15,252 bases of DNA from Phoronis ovalis. Its lineage: Eukaryota > Phoronida > Phoronidae. The notes beneath the pieces were generated by a model. That model had not been told where the DNA came from. It was given only the letters and a program-made list of their open reading frames with translations, and made no database searches. The DNA lies in NCBI GenBank assembly GCA_028565635.1, contig JAOXYB010028401.1, positions 1 to 15,252 on the forward strand, written 5' to 3'. Shown in pieces: positions 1-9,059 of this stretch. A program made the position numbers and the translations under genes. Position 1 is the stretch's first letter. Every line of letters starts with the position of its first letter.

Positions 1-700
1 ATCTCATATATACATGGTCATAACGGTGCTGTTTTTTGTGACTCTCAAACTTGTCTGTACATTTTTTTCTCTGTTCTCCCTGTCAAAAAGTGTACACTTT
101 TTTTAACGATGGTTTGTTTGGCATCTACAATATAAAAAAAATTAAAACTATTAAAAACTACAATAAAATTTTTAAAAACCAATTAAAATACAGTAGGGGG
201 AAGATCTATTCAGCATATGTATAAAATGGACATATTGTGGCATTGATGTACTGTGATAATGGCATGGCTGGGGGGTAATTTTAGTACCAGAATAGATGGA
301 CTGAGGTTGTAATCCCATAATTATACATGCAGCAGTTATATATGAATAAAGCCAAACTACTATAATAATCTCATAAATGTCTTCTTCAATTCACGATTTA
401 CTTTTACGACAGCACACAATTCTAATAGAAACTTTAAGTTGCCTCTTTTCTAAAACTGATAAAATATGCATCTATAACATAGTATTTTTGTACATCGCAT
501 TTTGTTGATAAATAATGGCTATATACTATATACACATATATGTACTAGGCTTGTCTACTCCACTTTATAACTAGTTTTTTTTGCAATGATTACAATATAA
601 AAATATAATATATCCCTCTTAATTCAGCGATAGCATTGTCAATTATTAGAAACCAACTCAAAAGTTTTTTGCAATGACACTTAGATAACAAGAATGATTA
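1..700. other. AT-rich non-coding stretch
   Basis: No open frame of coding character is visible here. The stretch is very AT-rich with poly-A and poly-T runs. Plus-strand AATAAA hexamers lie at 162–167 and 345–350 and could serve a plus-strand transcript entering from the left, but no coding exon is present to support that. A TATAAA variant poly(A) hexamer on the minus strand (564–569) lies about 130 bp after the minus-strand stop at 701 and could end that gene. It is probably intergenic or 3'UTR sequence. Confidence 0.5.
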
Positions 701-898
701 CTATTTCAACGTAACGACACAACTTCTTGAATCGACGACCAACTGATCACCGGGGCTACTTATACTCCCCCATGGACGACAAATGAGTTTGCTGCGTTCT
801 GCGCCACCAAGCGACATATCACAAAATAACATTGTATGGTGTATATAAAGTTTAGCTCGCCCTTTAACAATAAACATCAAAGGCCTTTCCTCCTGTAA
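701..898 (-). CDS. Possible terminal exon of an unrecognised gene (65 codons + stop)
   Basis: An open frame on the minus strand ends at TAG (701–703). Reading into it, a T/G-rich tract ending in CAG (899–901) makes a good acceptor, after which the frame opens in phase 0 with LQEERPLMFIVKG. The stretch is richer in G+C than its surroundings and has a balanced amino-acid composition, with alternating hydrophobic residues that suggest beta-strands (LMFIVKG, AKLYIHH, DQLVVD, SCVVTLK). It has four Cys and no clear motif. I do not recognise the family. Alternatively it could be an 80-residue single-exon ORF starting at the ATG at 941–943, or a chance ORF. No upstream exon joining in phase was found: a donor-like GTAAC near 958 would join out of frame or through stops. 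Confidence 0.35.
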   Translation of the reverse strand, partial: LQEERPLMFIVKGRAKLYIHHTMLFCDMSLGGAERSKLICRPWGSISSPGDQLVVDSRSCVVTLK

Positions 899-943
899 CT
901 GCAACAAACAACTGCATAAGGATACAATTTTCCCATTCATCAC

Positions 944-1668
944 AATAGTAACGTGTTACCTTCTAGTAAATAGACTAAAAAATTCTGTTCAGTCACAAAT
1001 AAAGATAATCATGTCTCATGCCTATTCTCGATTTTTGTGCAGTCTTAACCAATTAACTTTTGTTTGGATTCTAACAACATACCACCTGGTGGAATTAGTG
1101 AGAAATACACAGAAAACTAGGTGACCTTCTAAGCTTGGATACAATCCCCTCCATTTTTGACTAAAAGTTATGTTTTCAAATTGTGATTTCTCTCACTTTG
1201 TGCGAAATTATACCCATTCCAAATAGAGATGCCTCCATGCAGCCTAGGGGCCAAAAGGAAAGGAAAAGAGAAAAAAGCTAATTAATATGCTCGCTGGATC
1301 TATATTTGGTCTATGCAGTTGTAACCATGGCTGCAATTGGCTATCTAATGCCATATAATAATATTATACAAGTGCAGTGTGGACACAAGAAAAGTTATTT
1401 CAGAATCTGATCGAGTGAATTAACTTTAATACTGAGTTTCCAGTTCAGCATAGTCTACATCATATAATTTATTTATTCAGTAATTTCCCTCTGTTAATCA
1501 GTTTTTGAAAGTTTTCAGTGCAATAAATAAAATGCATATTATTGGATGTCTGATTTTGTAGATAAAAAAATGTTCAAAAATAATAAAAAAAGAGTCCAAT
1601 AAATTATCCTAAAATATATCAGCCCAGGTTAACTTCCATTTTACCAAGTTGTTTAATTGGTTTTGTAG
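944..1668. other. Non-coding stretch between two opposed exons, probably intronic
   Basis: No coding exon is visible. The end of this stretch (about 1640–1668) is a T-rich tract ending in TTTTGTAG, the acceptor for the plus-strand exon that follows. A 25-base all-purine run lies at 1253–1277 and a short perfect palindrome (CCACC-T-GGTGG) at 1082–1092. If the exons on both sides are spliced as proposed, this stretch is intron for both strands. Confidence 0.4.
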
Positions 1669-2016
1669 ATGTGGGACTTGTCAACAGCATTAGATCAAGC
1701 AGGGAAGCAGAACAGTGTTGTTGAACATGGTGGCCCTAGCCCACATGAACTGGTATCTTTATTAGACCAGTGTGATCTCAGTAATTCTCGATGTACAACT
1801 CCTAGTCTCAGTCCATCACCAAGTCTAGCTCCTGGTAGCACTGCAGCTAGGAGTAAAGCTTCAGTGTTATCTGGATGGCAACAAAACACAAACTGTGGTG
1901 CATTTTACACAGGAAGTGCTGATCTTGAATCAGATTCAGACAGTCAAAATAGTTTATCGTTTGACCAGCATGGGGAAGTTGGTGGTGTGACAAGTTTTCA
2001 AGTAACAAGATTTTGA
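1669..2016 (+). CDS. Terminal exon of an unrecognised gene; Ser/Pro-rich tail with possible PDZ ligand
   Basis: An open frame of 115 codons starts immediately after a good acceptor (T-rich tract ending in AG at 1667–1668) and ends at TGA, with TAA directly behind. An in-frame TAG spans the acceptor, so coding cannot extend upstream without splicing. The first ATG may therefore be an internal codon of a phase-0 exon, or the start of a small single-exon gene. Residues 1–35 could form helices (WDLSTALDQ, HELVSLLDQ). Residues 38–62 are Ser/Pro/Thr-rich and 84–97 are acidic and Ser-rich, so most of it is probably a disordered cytoplasmic tail. The C-terminus SFQVTRF ends in T-x-F, which fits a class I PDZ ligand. 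An AATAAA at 2231–2236 supports a 3' end. I cannot name the family. Confidence 0.55.
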   Translation: MWDLSTALDQAGKQNSVVEHGGPSPHELVSLLDQCDLSNSRCTTPSLSPSPSLAPGSTAARSKASVLSGWQQNTNCGAFYTGSADLESDSDSQNSLSFDQHGEVGGVTSFQVTRF

Positions 2017-2230
2017 TAAAGTGACATTTTAAAGCTGACTGCGGAAGTAAAATTTACTGCTTAAACTATGTTTTGGAATCTGAACTTTAGTTCAGTTGAT
2101 ATCTGTCATGTTGTGAACATTCACATTGGTAACATAAATATTATTATATTTATTTAATATTATAAAATCAGATTGTTTTAGAGATGTTGTAATGCTGCAC
2201 GTGCATATATTTCAAGACTCTCTATTTTGT

Positions 2231-2236
2231 AATAAA
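2231..2236 (+). terminator. Poly(A) signal AATAAA
   Basis: This canonical hexamer lies 215 bp after the TGA at 2014–2016 and gives a plausible short 3'UTR for the plus-strand exon ending there. Confidence 0.55.
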
Positions 2237-3351
2237 CACCTACTTCCACTGTACTTACTAATTTCATTATTTCTTTCCCAGTACAACTGTATATATTAAG
2301 TTTTTTCTTTGACCTATGCTATTCAACAGTAGCATTGTCTTTAAGGTTGTTTACAGTTTGTTTTTTTTGTACAAAATATATATTTTCCGAATGTAACATA
2401 AAGATAGATAAGGAAATCACCTGGTTTGCAGTTCAGGCTTCAGTATGACAGCTATTTATATACTTTAATATCGTATATCACCAGCAATCTAAATTAAATG
2501 CTTACTAAAGAACTAGATACATTGAAGAGTATAATATTTCCTATGCTTTTTGAATCAAATTGAAATTTACAGTTTGTCTGATTTTACTAATATTTATCAA
2601 GGTATAAAAAATCGAAATCAGTATTCTATTCTAATAATTCTAACACTTTTCCGTCTAAAGGCATTAGCTAAAAACGTAAATTAATAACAGTAACAGAATC
2701 TTGCGGCTGAGTCATCTGGTTAATGAAGTTTAAAATGATATATATAATGTATGTACGACGAAAATTTGCATTGTCTTTTGATCCACCGTTGGCTTAAGGT
2801 ACACGTGACTAAGTGACTAAAAAAAGTAGTATAATCAATAACAACCAGCTAAAACAAGCTCTGTTCCTGTCATTATTACTTTTTCCATTTTCTAATAATG
2901 TTTTACAAACATACATTTAAATCTTCACTTACATATTATTTATTCAGAAAAAGAAAAATACTTAACATAATTATTTATAACTATAAGTTATTTTTGTGTC
3001 TGGTAAAGGATATATCATAGCAAGTGTGAACATGTGTGTGTGACTGTTATTTTCTTTTTGAAACTTAATGTCGGTGGCCTCTGAGGCAAACCTACTGATA
3101 CCCGTGAGTCATCATGATGTGAAGTCCTGGATCGGCCACTGTGAGATTATTATTTTGCCATTATATTTCTTAGGTGTTGAGATATTTTGAAATGAGCAAA
3201 AAACTGAAAATTATAAATTAGCAGATTTTCAATCGGAATTTAAAGAAAAAGCCAAATTCCTATAAACGTAGGTTTTGAGTTTTACGGAAATTTAGACCAA
3301 AAAGATAAAACCTCAACTTCCCTGCAAGCCTGTACTGTGTAAGTTATAAAC

Positions 3352-3448
3352 TACTAGGCTCAACCAGGGCTACCTAGTATCCAACAATTGTCTAAATTAC
3401 ATGTAGAAGTCGAGTGTTTAACCTAGAATACCTACATATAGGTTTAAC
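3352..3448. repeat. Two neighbouring inverted repeats
   Basis: TACTAGG (3352–3358) pairs with CCTAGTA (3373–3379) around a 14-base loop. GTTTAACCTA (3416–3425) pairs with TAGGTTTAAC (3439–3448) with one mismatch in ten around a 13-base loop. They may be chance hairpins in AT-rich DNA or remains of a small non-autonomous element; no flanking target-site duplication is evident. Confidence 0.4.
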
Positions 3449-4559
3449 AAACTTGGTGAGTGCTACTCGTAAATTGTCCAACGAATCATATAACATGATT
3501 TTGAGTGAATGAAAAATGATTGTATGACAATTGATGAATCTTTAATTAAGGCAGCCCTGCTGTCAGTCAGCACTCACTGAACTTAACAACATGGCGTTTC
3601 TGTTCTTATATGCTTTTGAGCTGTTAAAGCTAAGCTAGACTATCGTCACTGCTTAAATAAAAATTTGTTAAAAATCCGTATTACATTTTCACACAACATA
3701 GATGTTTTTAACATTCAAGCTATCTCATATTGGTATTTTCAAACTATTGTGCGAAATGTTTGAAATTTAATTAGTAATTGTCGGGGTAATTGTTTAATGA
3801 CACCCTATAAAAATCATTAGGTAAATCATAGGGGAAAACTAAGCAGATCCAAATTCGTGCTAACTATATTTTTAGCAAGTAAACGGTATTCACTTAATTT
3901 GCTATAGCTATATACCATTTTTAAATTGCACCAGGGATTCTGGTTATAATAGTAATAAATTTAGTTTTTTAGCAAATAAAAAGGTACCCTTTTTAAACAT
4001 TAATTAACAATTCCGAGACTATTCACATATATCTACAATTTGGTCTTAACAACTAATGGGAGTATCGTTTACTTCTTAAAAACGTAGTTAGCTCGAATTT
4101 AGATCCGATAATTAAATTTCATATGTTGCAATTATGAGTCTAAAAATACCACAATGACATACCATAAATGTTAAATTCAGAAAACATTTATTTTGTGTGA
4201 AAAAAAATGTTATGCGGATTTTCCACGAATTTTTATTTAAATAGTAACGTGGGTCTAGCTTAGCCTTAATACATTTTCAAATGTTCAACTATTTTGCCTG
4301 TGGTCAATGACGCAAATTACCTTAGGCAATTAATCCATATAAGATATTGAAATAAAATTTTCGATAAATAATCAGTCTTTGTAGAAATGCCCATGTGCAA
4401 TTTCTAATTTATCAATCCCTGTGTATGTCATTAGCTGATTAAAAGTATATTATGCGATTTCAATTTTTCGAAATTGTATGTTTTCATACTTCAGATTTTC
4501 TTGAGATGATTGCCTGAAAACGAAAAAGTTCATTTCAGGTCAAACTAAAAAGATAAGTT

Positions 4560-4691
4560 GTTTAACGGGCGAAAGCCCTCAAAAATTGAGTAGCTAGGGC
4601 TGGCATTTTTATTTTTCAAAAAAGTGTTTAACGAGCAAAAACCCTTAAAAACCGAGTCGGTCCGGCTTTTTTAAGCCTTTTTAAAAAAATA
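4560..4691. repeat. Two-copy tandem repeat, 66-bp period, with hairpin core
   Basis: The unit starting GTTTAACG at 4560 recurs at 4626. Over the first 32 bases the copies agree at 26 positions and all six differences are transitions. Copy 1 contains GGGC-GAAA-GCCC, a perfect 4-bp stem with a GNRA-type loop, followed directly by CTCAA-AAA-TTGAG, a second stem. Copy 2 has lost the first stem. Both units end in T/A-rich tracts. This looks like a decayed tandem or dispersed repeat; no coding potential is seen. Confidence 0.65.
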
Positions 4692-5212
4692 AAGTGAAAA
4701 CGACAAAATTAAATAAGATTTCTTTTTGGTCAGCAATTAGTGTTCTTGTTATTTAAATGTACGTGTTTTACTACTACATGTAGTTTCAGGTATTTATTTG
4801 TCCAGAAAATATCATTTGTAAATTTAATTGCAAGGTTCTTATCTCATTATACAAAAGTGATTTTTAAAATTACTTATTTAATTAAATGAAATGACTATTA
4901 TAAATCCACAAATCAGACAACACAATTTAAAATATTTCACAATATTCTTTTGAAGAGATCCATTATTGACGTACATAAGTAGCGCTAATTATAAAGTGCG
5001 TTTAGCAACAGTAAGATACATGGTACCAAGGACTGGAAGTGGCTTACCAGTGGAACCGTTTCAGTTGTTTATGTTCTGTACATTGTAATTTAATCGCAAA
5101 ATAAGAGAATTAGATCTTATTAATTGCAAGAATTAGAAATCAGAAATTGTCAATGAAGCCGTAGAATCCACGTAACTTCCTGCTAATTATCTTAAATATA
5201 TGACTGCAAAGT

Positions 5213-5359
5213 ATGGCTGACGTAGCTCGGGTAGCTGGATACATTAGTTTTCCGGAAGACCTTTCTGGACTGCCAAGCAGTTGTTTAATGGCAAGAAATT
5301 TTAAAAGTAAAAGTTACTGTTCTGTGATGCCATTAGAGAATGTGATAGTGACTAGCTAA
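5213..5359 (+). CDS. Possible small ORF or first exon, 48 codons, unrecognised
   Basis: An ATG with A at −3 and G at +4 opens a 48-codon frame ending in TAA. The first half is clearly richer in G+C than its surroundings and reads MADVARVAGYISFPEDLSGL, a sensible protein-like segment; the second half is lysine- and serine-rich and less convincing. There is no signal peptide or known motif. It could be a short real protein, a first exon whose true donor lies inside it, a decayed gene fragment, or chance. No poly(A) signal or neighbouring exon supports it. Confidence 0.25.
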   Translation: MADVARVAGYISFPEDLSGLPSSCLMARNFKSKSYCSVMPLENVIVTS

Positions 5360-6734
5360 TGTGTAAACTCAATCATCAAGATCTTCTATTAGACAGTTGT
5401 ATAATAAAATAGTATAATTTTGTAATGTACTAGATACCCGGAATACTGCCATTGACAGTGACTGCTTATATATACTGGCACATGGGCCCCTTTTTTCAGC
5501 TTCCGCTTTTACTATGGGGTATCTTTTCGTGCTGTATGTTTCACCATGGAGTATGGTTTTTGAAATAAATTTTAAACATGTTTATATATTCTTAATGGTA
5601 TATATATTCTTAAGATGCCGTATTTTTGGGTGCAAATTTTCAGGATTTTGCTTTTGCCACAGGGTGTACATTTGGGCGTTTCTAGGATTGTTTTGACTTG
5701 AGGTTTTGTTGCGAATCGATTTTTTCCTATTGGGTACATTTTCGAAGTAACGGCAAAGCATCTTAATACTTTGATAAGACAAAATATTTTAATATTTAAG
5801 CTTTAAAATTTTAATATCAGATCCATTTTACTGATTTTGTTTTAAATTCCGAAGTTTAGTTTCCTTGATGAGTGAATTAAGTTTAGCAATGAAAACGAAA
5901 AATGAATTTTTTCACGCTTGAAATAGTAAATTTTGTACATATATCTATAAAAATCCAAAGGATCCGGCTGAATAGAGGGTGTTATTCACAGGAAACATAG
6001 TAAATGTGAATTATTGTAAAATATAATATAGCTAGATTCCATAGTGCCTGAACTAAGAGAGTACATAACATTGCAAAGAAGCGAAAGAAGAAATAAGTTT
6101 CTTTGGTGCATTGACTTTCAAAGAAATTCAAAACTAAATTCTTAAAATTTCCAACTCAAGATAAACAAGGAAACGTGTGAGCACTAGTACTCTAAAGTTT
6201 GACATTTAGTTGCCATTTGACATATATTGGGTGGAACAAAAGAATAACACCATAAAATTGACCAGGTGAGAGAACATACATCTGAAACATTATTATCAAA
6301 CAGTTGCAAACAATTCATAAATTAAGTATACGGATGCTGCACAACTGTGCTTACCTGAATGTGGTATAAAATGTTCTCAACTTCATTACTCATAGAGTGA
6401 GTCAGACAGATGAGTCTATTACTTAATATAAAAAAATAACATTGCGAGACAGGTACAAAGATATCATCCAATCGTGTCAGTGAAATGTTTCCAAAATCAA
6501 ATCAAGAAAACATACAATGTCTAATAAAGTAACATTTTTACGTCAAAAGTAATGGAGAAACACAACTTATACATATGCTACATGACAGAATAGCGTTGAC
6601 TGCCTATTTTTTTTGTTATCTGACATAAAAACTGTTCCAATTTAAAAAAAAGACGTAATTATAATTATCTTTAAAAAGATACAGTTCAACTAGAGCAATT
6701 TGATTGAATTGCGCATAAATTTGTAAAGGTATTT

Positions 6735-6752
6735 TAATAATTTTAATTATTA
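6735..6752. repeat. Short perfect AT palindrome
   Basis: TAATAATT and AATTATTA form an 8-bp perfect inverted repeat separated by TT. In DNA this AT-rich it may be chance. Confidence 0.5.
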
Positions 6753-7504
6753 GAAATTGCAACAAAATGCATTGTGATTTTTAATATCTTGATAATATAG
6801 TATTATAGCATTCTTGTAAGAAATAGCACATATATGGGTTTATCTCGTATAAAAAAGGTTTTTAGCGCTAACAGTGTTAACGGGACAGATGAGACAAACA
6901 TTATTTTTAATTACGTACGGTATATTGATTATTGTATAATAATGTGGTATTTCCTGGGGGTATTTAATATGCGCTACATGATCCTTGGTTACTTTTTCGT
7001 GTCTTGATGCACCTGTGACTTTCTCATTTGTCTTTAGCAATTATTAAATAAGTACAGAAAAGGTGCTATAAATATATATCACCAGCGATTTTTGAAACTT
7101 GCATAACCTAGCCTGTTCCAGTAACAGCATGCATATAATCTTATAAATATAAGCAACAACATTAGCCAATCAGATGTAGTAGGAATAATTTTAGGAAGTT
7201 AGAAATTATGTGCAGAAAACAAAGTTCCTAAGTCTGGCAGTGAACTTGAGTTGAAAACTTTTTTTTAATACATTTAGGCTAGCACAGCAGTAACCATCAA
7301 AAGTAAACTAACCAGTAGCTGAACGATGCATTAACAAAACGGAAAGCATGAAAGGCCCTTTAGACCTAACCACTATGAAGAATATGTCTTTTTGGCAATC
7401 TAGGAATATTTTTTTTACTTTAACTTTAATGTCAAAAAAAATATGTGGACCCATCAGAAAGTCGCATAGCACAATAGCAAGTTAGCAACAAATATTCAAA
7501 AAGT

Positions 7505-7640
7505 GTCTACTCAGGGCCCGGGGGTACTCAGGGTTTCGTTGAAAAATAGTTGAAAGTATCTGATTTTTAAGTCCGTGCCGCACACCCCTACCAAAACTTT
7601 TGTGAAGTACCCTCACTCCACCCCCGACTCAGGGTCTATA
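7505..7640. repeat. GC-rich block, probable fragment of a dispersed repeat
   Basis: The block begins near GGGCCCGGGGGTACTC and stands out from the AT-rich surroundings. It contains ACTCAGGG three times (around 7510, 7527 and 7627) and an imperfect inverted pair, GGGGGTACT near the left end and AGTACCCTC near 7606–7614 (8 of 9 pair). The composition and internal repeats suggest an old dispersed element. A promoter-proximal CpG block for the receptor gene downstream is the alternative. Confidence 0.3.
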
Positions 7641-8000
7641 TGAGAGTTTTAGTGACTGTATTTTCACATCAAATCGTGACACTTCTAGATCATGGCTGGT
7701 CTGGCAGCTGATAAATATCGGTAATATTAGTTTATTTTATTCAAATTTGATTGTAGTTTCCGGTATATAGCACCGCGCGAACAAGTCAAATTCAGTAGTT
7801 GAGAGCAAACAACACTGCATCCTATTACTTTCTTGTCACCCTGTACTCTGTAGTGTTGCATTATTATAAATGCGTTATGTAGAAATTAATAATTCGCATT
7901 GAAGATACTGCGCAGAAGAAGACTCCTACGTTATAAGAAGAATATTAATTTGCTGATCATCGTCAGCATTGGACAGGAATGAAATAAGGAATAAATTATT

Positions 8001-9059
8001 ATGGCAAATAATAGTAGCGTTAAAGGGAACGAATCAACAGATAACAATGTATACACCATGGGTTCCTTCAGCTCTCTGGAACTGCCTTTAGCCACTGTAA
8101 TGGTGATTGTGTTTGGATTAATTATGCTCGCTATTGAGATAGCAAACATTGTTGTCCTCGTTGCTTATATAAAGTACAAAGAACTACGAAAATCTCCCCA
8201 CAGTGTGGTCATTTGCGCTTTAGCTGTAACAGACTGCTTCACTGGAATAGGTGTTGGGATGGTTATATTTCAGTATGTTTCTCCGTCATTTTACCCTCCG
8301 ACAGATCCAGTACCATCATATTTTACTGATAAAACGATCTGTATATTTATAACAACCGTGACGTTAGTACCAACTCAGTTATCAGCGGCAACATTGGTAC
8401 TGATTGCTTGTGAGCGTTTCCTGTCTGTGTACTTTCCCCTATTATACCGAAATCATGTTACTCATCGCCGTCTTTTCATTGCTACAATTTTGTTTTGGAT
8501 GATTTCACTGATACCACTTACGGTTGCACAGACAATTTTATTTAGTCCAGAAAGTTATTTCAGATACATAGACCGAAAGTGCCCGAATGGTTTCTCATAT
8601 CCACCAGAATGGAAACTAGCTGTTGACTTAATACGGATTCCAATTCCAATCGCCATTTGCTATTTGCTCTACGTACCAGTTCTAATAAAAATCAGACAGA
8701 GAAATCGTCAAGTTACAACTACTGTACCAGCATCCCAACAACAACAACCTCAAACCAACAGCAAGAGGGAAGCAAAGGCTACAAAACTTATGACGTTGGT
8801 TCTAATAGCGTTCACTGTGAGCACAGTTCCGTTTTTCGTCATGATACAAAGTCCAAAAGGACTTTCTCCCCAGTTAACAGGATCATTAATCAGTACGACA
8901 CATAGTTTAGAGCAGTGTAATAGTTTTATGAATTTTCTTCTGTATGCATGTACTGACAAACAGTTTAGAAAATGTGTACGTGATTTATTTTGCAAGAGGA
9001 ACGCTGTCAACCAACAGCCTCTACCACTATCTCAGGCACCATCTACCAGAATCATTTAG
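8001..9059 (+). CDS. Class A (rhodopsin-like) G-protein-coupled receptor, intronless
   Basis: This is a complete 352-residue single-exon ORF. The ATG has A at −3 and G at +4, and an in-frame TAA at 7992–7994 fixes the start region. The short N-terminus has sequons at N3, N4 and N10. Seven membrane segments lie near residues 29–57, 66–91, 112–137, 157–178, 205–230, 262–283 and 298–316. Class A marks are N49 (1.50), D78 in LAVTD (2.50), C114 (3.25) with ECL2 C194, E138-R139-F140 in place of DRY, W166 (4.50), P216 and Y224 (5.50, 5.58), F271 and P277 (6.44, 6.50), N311 and Y315 (7.49, 7.53), then helix 8 with C325 and C331 as possible palmitoylation sites. Unusual points: W6.48 is T275, and P7.50 is F312, giving NFLLY. 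ICL3 carries a Gln-rich run near 246–251. The ligand is unknown. The LAVTD and ER-aromatic arrangement faintly recalls prostanoid receptors, but that is weak. Confidence 0.93.
   Translation: MANNSSVKGNESTDNNVYTMGSFSSLELPLATVMVIVFGLIMLAIEIANIVVLVAYIKYKELRKSPHSVVICALAVTDCFTGIGVGMVIFQYVSPSFYPPTDPVPSYFTDKTICIFITTVTLVPTQLSAATLVLIACERFLSVYFPLLYRNHVTHRRLFIATILFWMISLIPLTVAQTILFSPESYFRYIDRKCPNGFSYPPEWKLAVDLIRIPIPIAICYLLYVPVLIKIRQRNRQVTTTVPASQQQQPQTNSKREAKATKLMTLVLIAFTVSTVPFFVMIQSPKGLSPQLTGSLISTTHSLEQCNSFMNFLLYACTDKQFRKCVRDLFCKRNAVNQQPLPLSQAPSTRII

Larger units (their letters stand above)
2237..5212. other. Long AT-rich intergenic stretch
   Basis: No gene is visible. It contains a short GC-rich island at 3071–3142, paired inverted repeats at 3352–3448, a minimal ORF of 15 codons in good start context at 3591, and a tandem duplication at 4560–4691, described separately. 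The rest is AT-rich DNA with frequent stops in all frames. Confidence 0.6.
5360..8000. other. Intergenic stretch upstream of the GPCR gene
   Basis: No gene is supported. Features seen are an 18-bp imperfect tandem duplication of TATATATTCTTAA (5582–5613), an AT palindrome at 6735–6752, a GC-rich block at 7505–7640, and a 10-codon ORF with good start context at 7692–7724. The last few hundred bases presumably include the promoter and 5'UTR of the receptor gene, but I cannot place a TATA box or start site with confidence. Confidence 0.5.

Noticed and set aside
899-960. A 60-bp intron ending at the minus-strand acceptor at 899, with a donor at GGTAAC near 958
   Set aside because: Phase 0 upstream hits stop codons, and the other phase combinations put a stop soon after the junction.
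3060-3145. tRNA gene or tRNA-derived SINE head
   Set aside because: No match to the A-box or B-box consensus and no cloverleaf could be drawn.
3591-3638. 15-codon ORF starting ACAACATGGCG
   Set aside because: Good start context but too short, and it lacks a following exon or any sign of transcription.
5514-5696. Plus-strand ORF rich in Phe, Tyr and Val
   Set aside because: It comes from T-rich DNA with an 18-bp tandem duplication. The hydrophobic composition is expected from T-rich codons, and there is no convincing start or motif.
6840-7040. Minus-strand ORF of 66 codons
   Set aside because: AT-rich composition, no recognisable motif, no splice or poly(A) context.
7348-7485. 45-codon plus-strand ORF beginning ATGAAAGGCCC
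   Set aside because: It runs through poly-T and poly-A tracts, and the composition looks like chance.
7931-8149. Minus-strand ORF over the receptor start
   Set aside because: Antisense shadow of the receptor's first membrane segment, which explains its hydrophobic look.
8657-9010. Other-frame ORFs inside the receptor gene on both strands
   Set aside because: Shadows of the receptor reading frame, which has full class A features.
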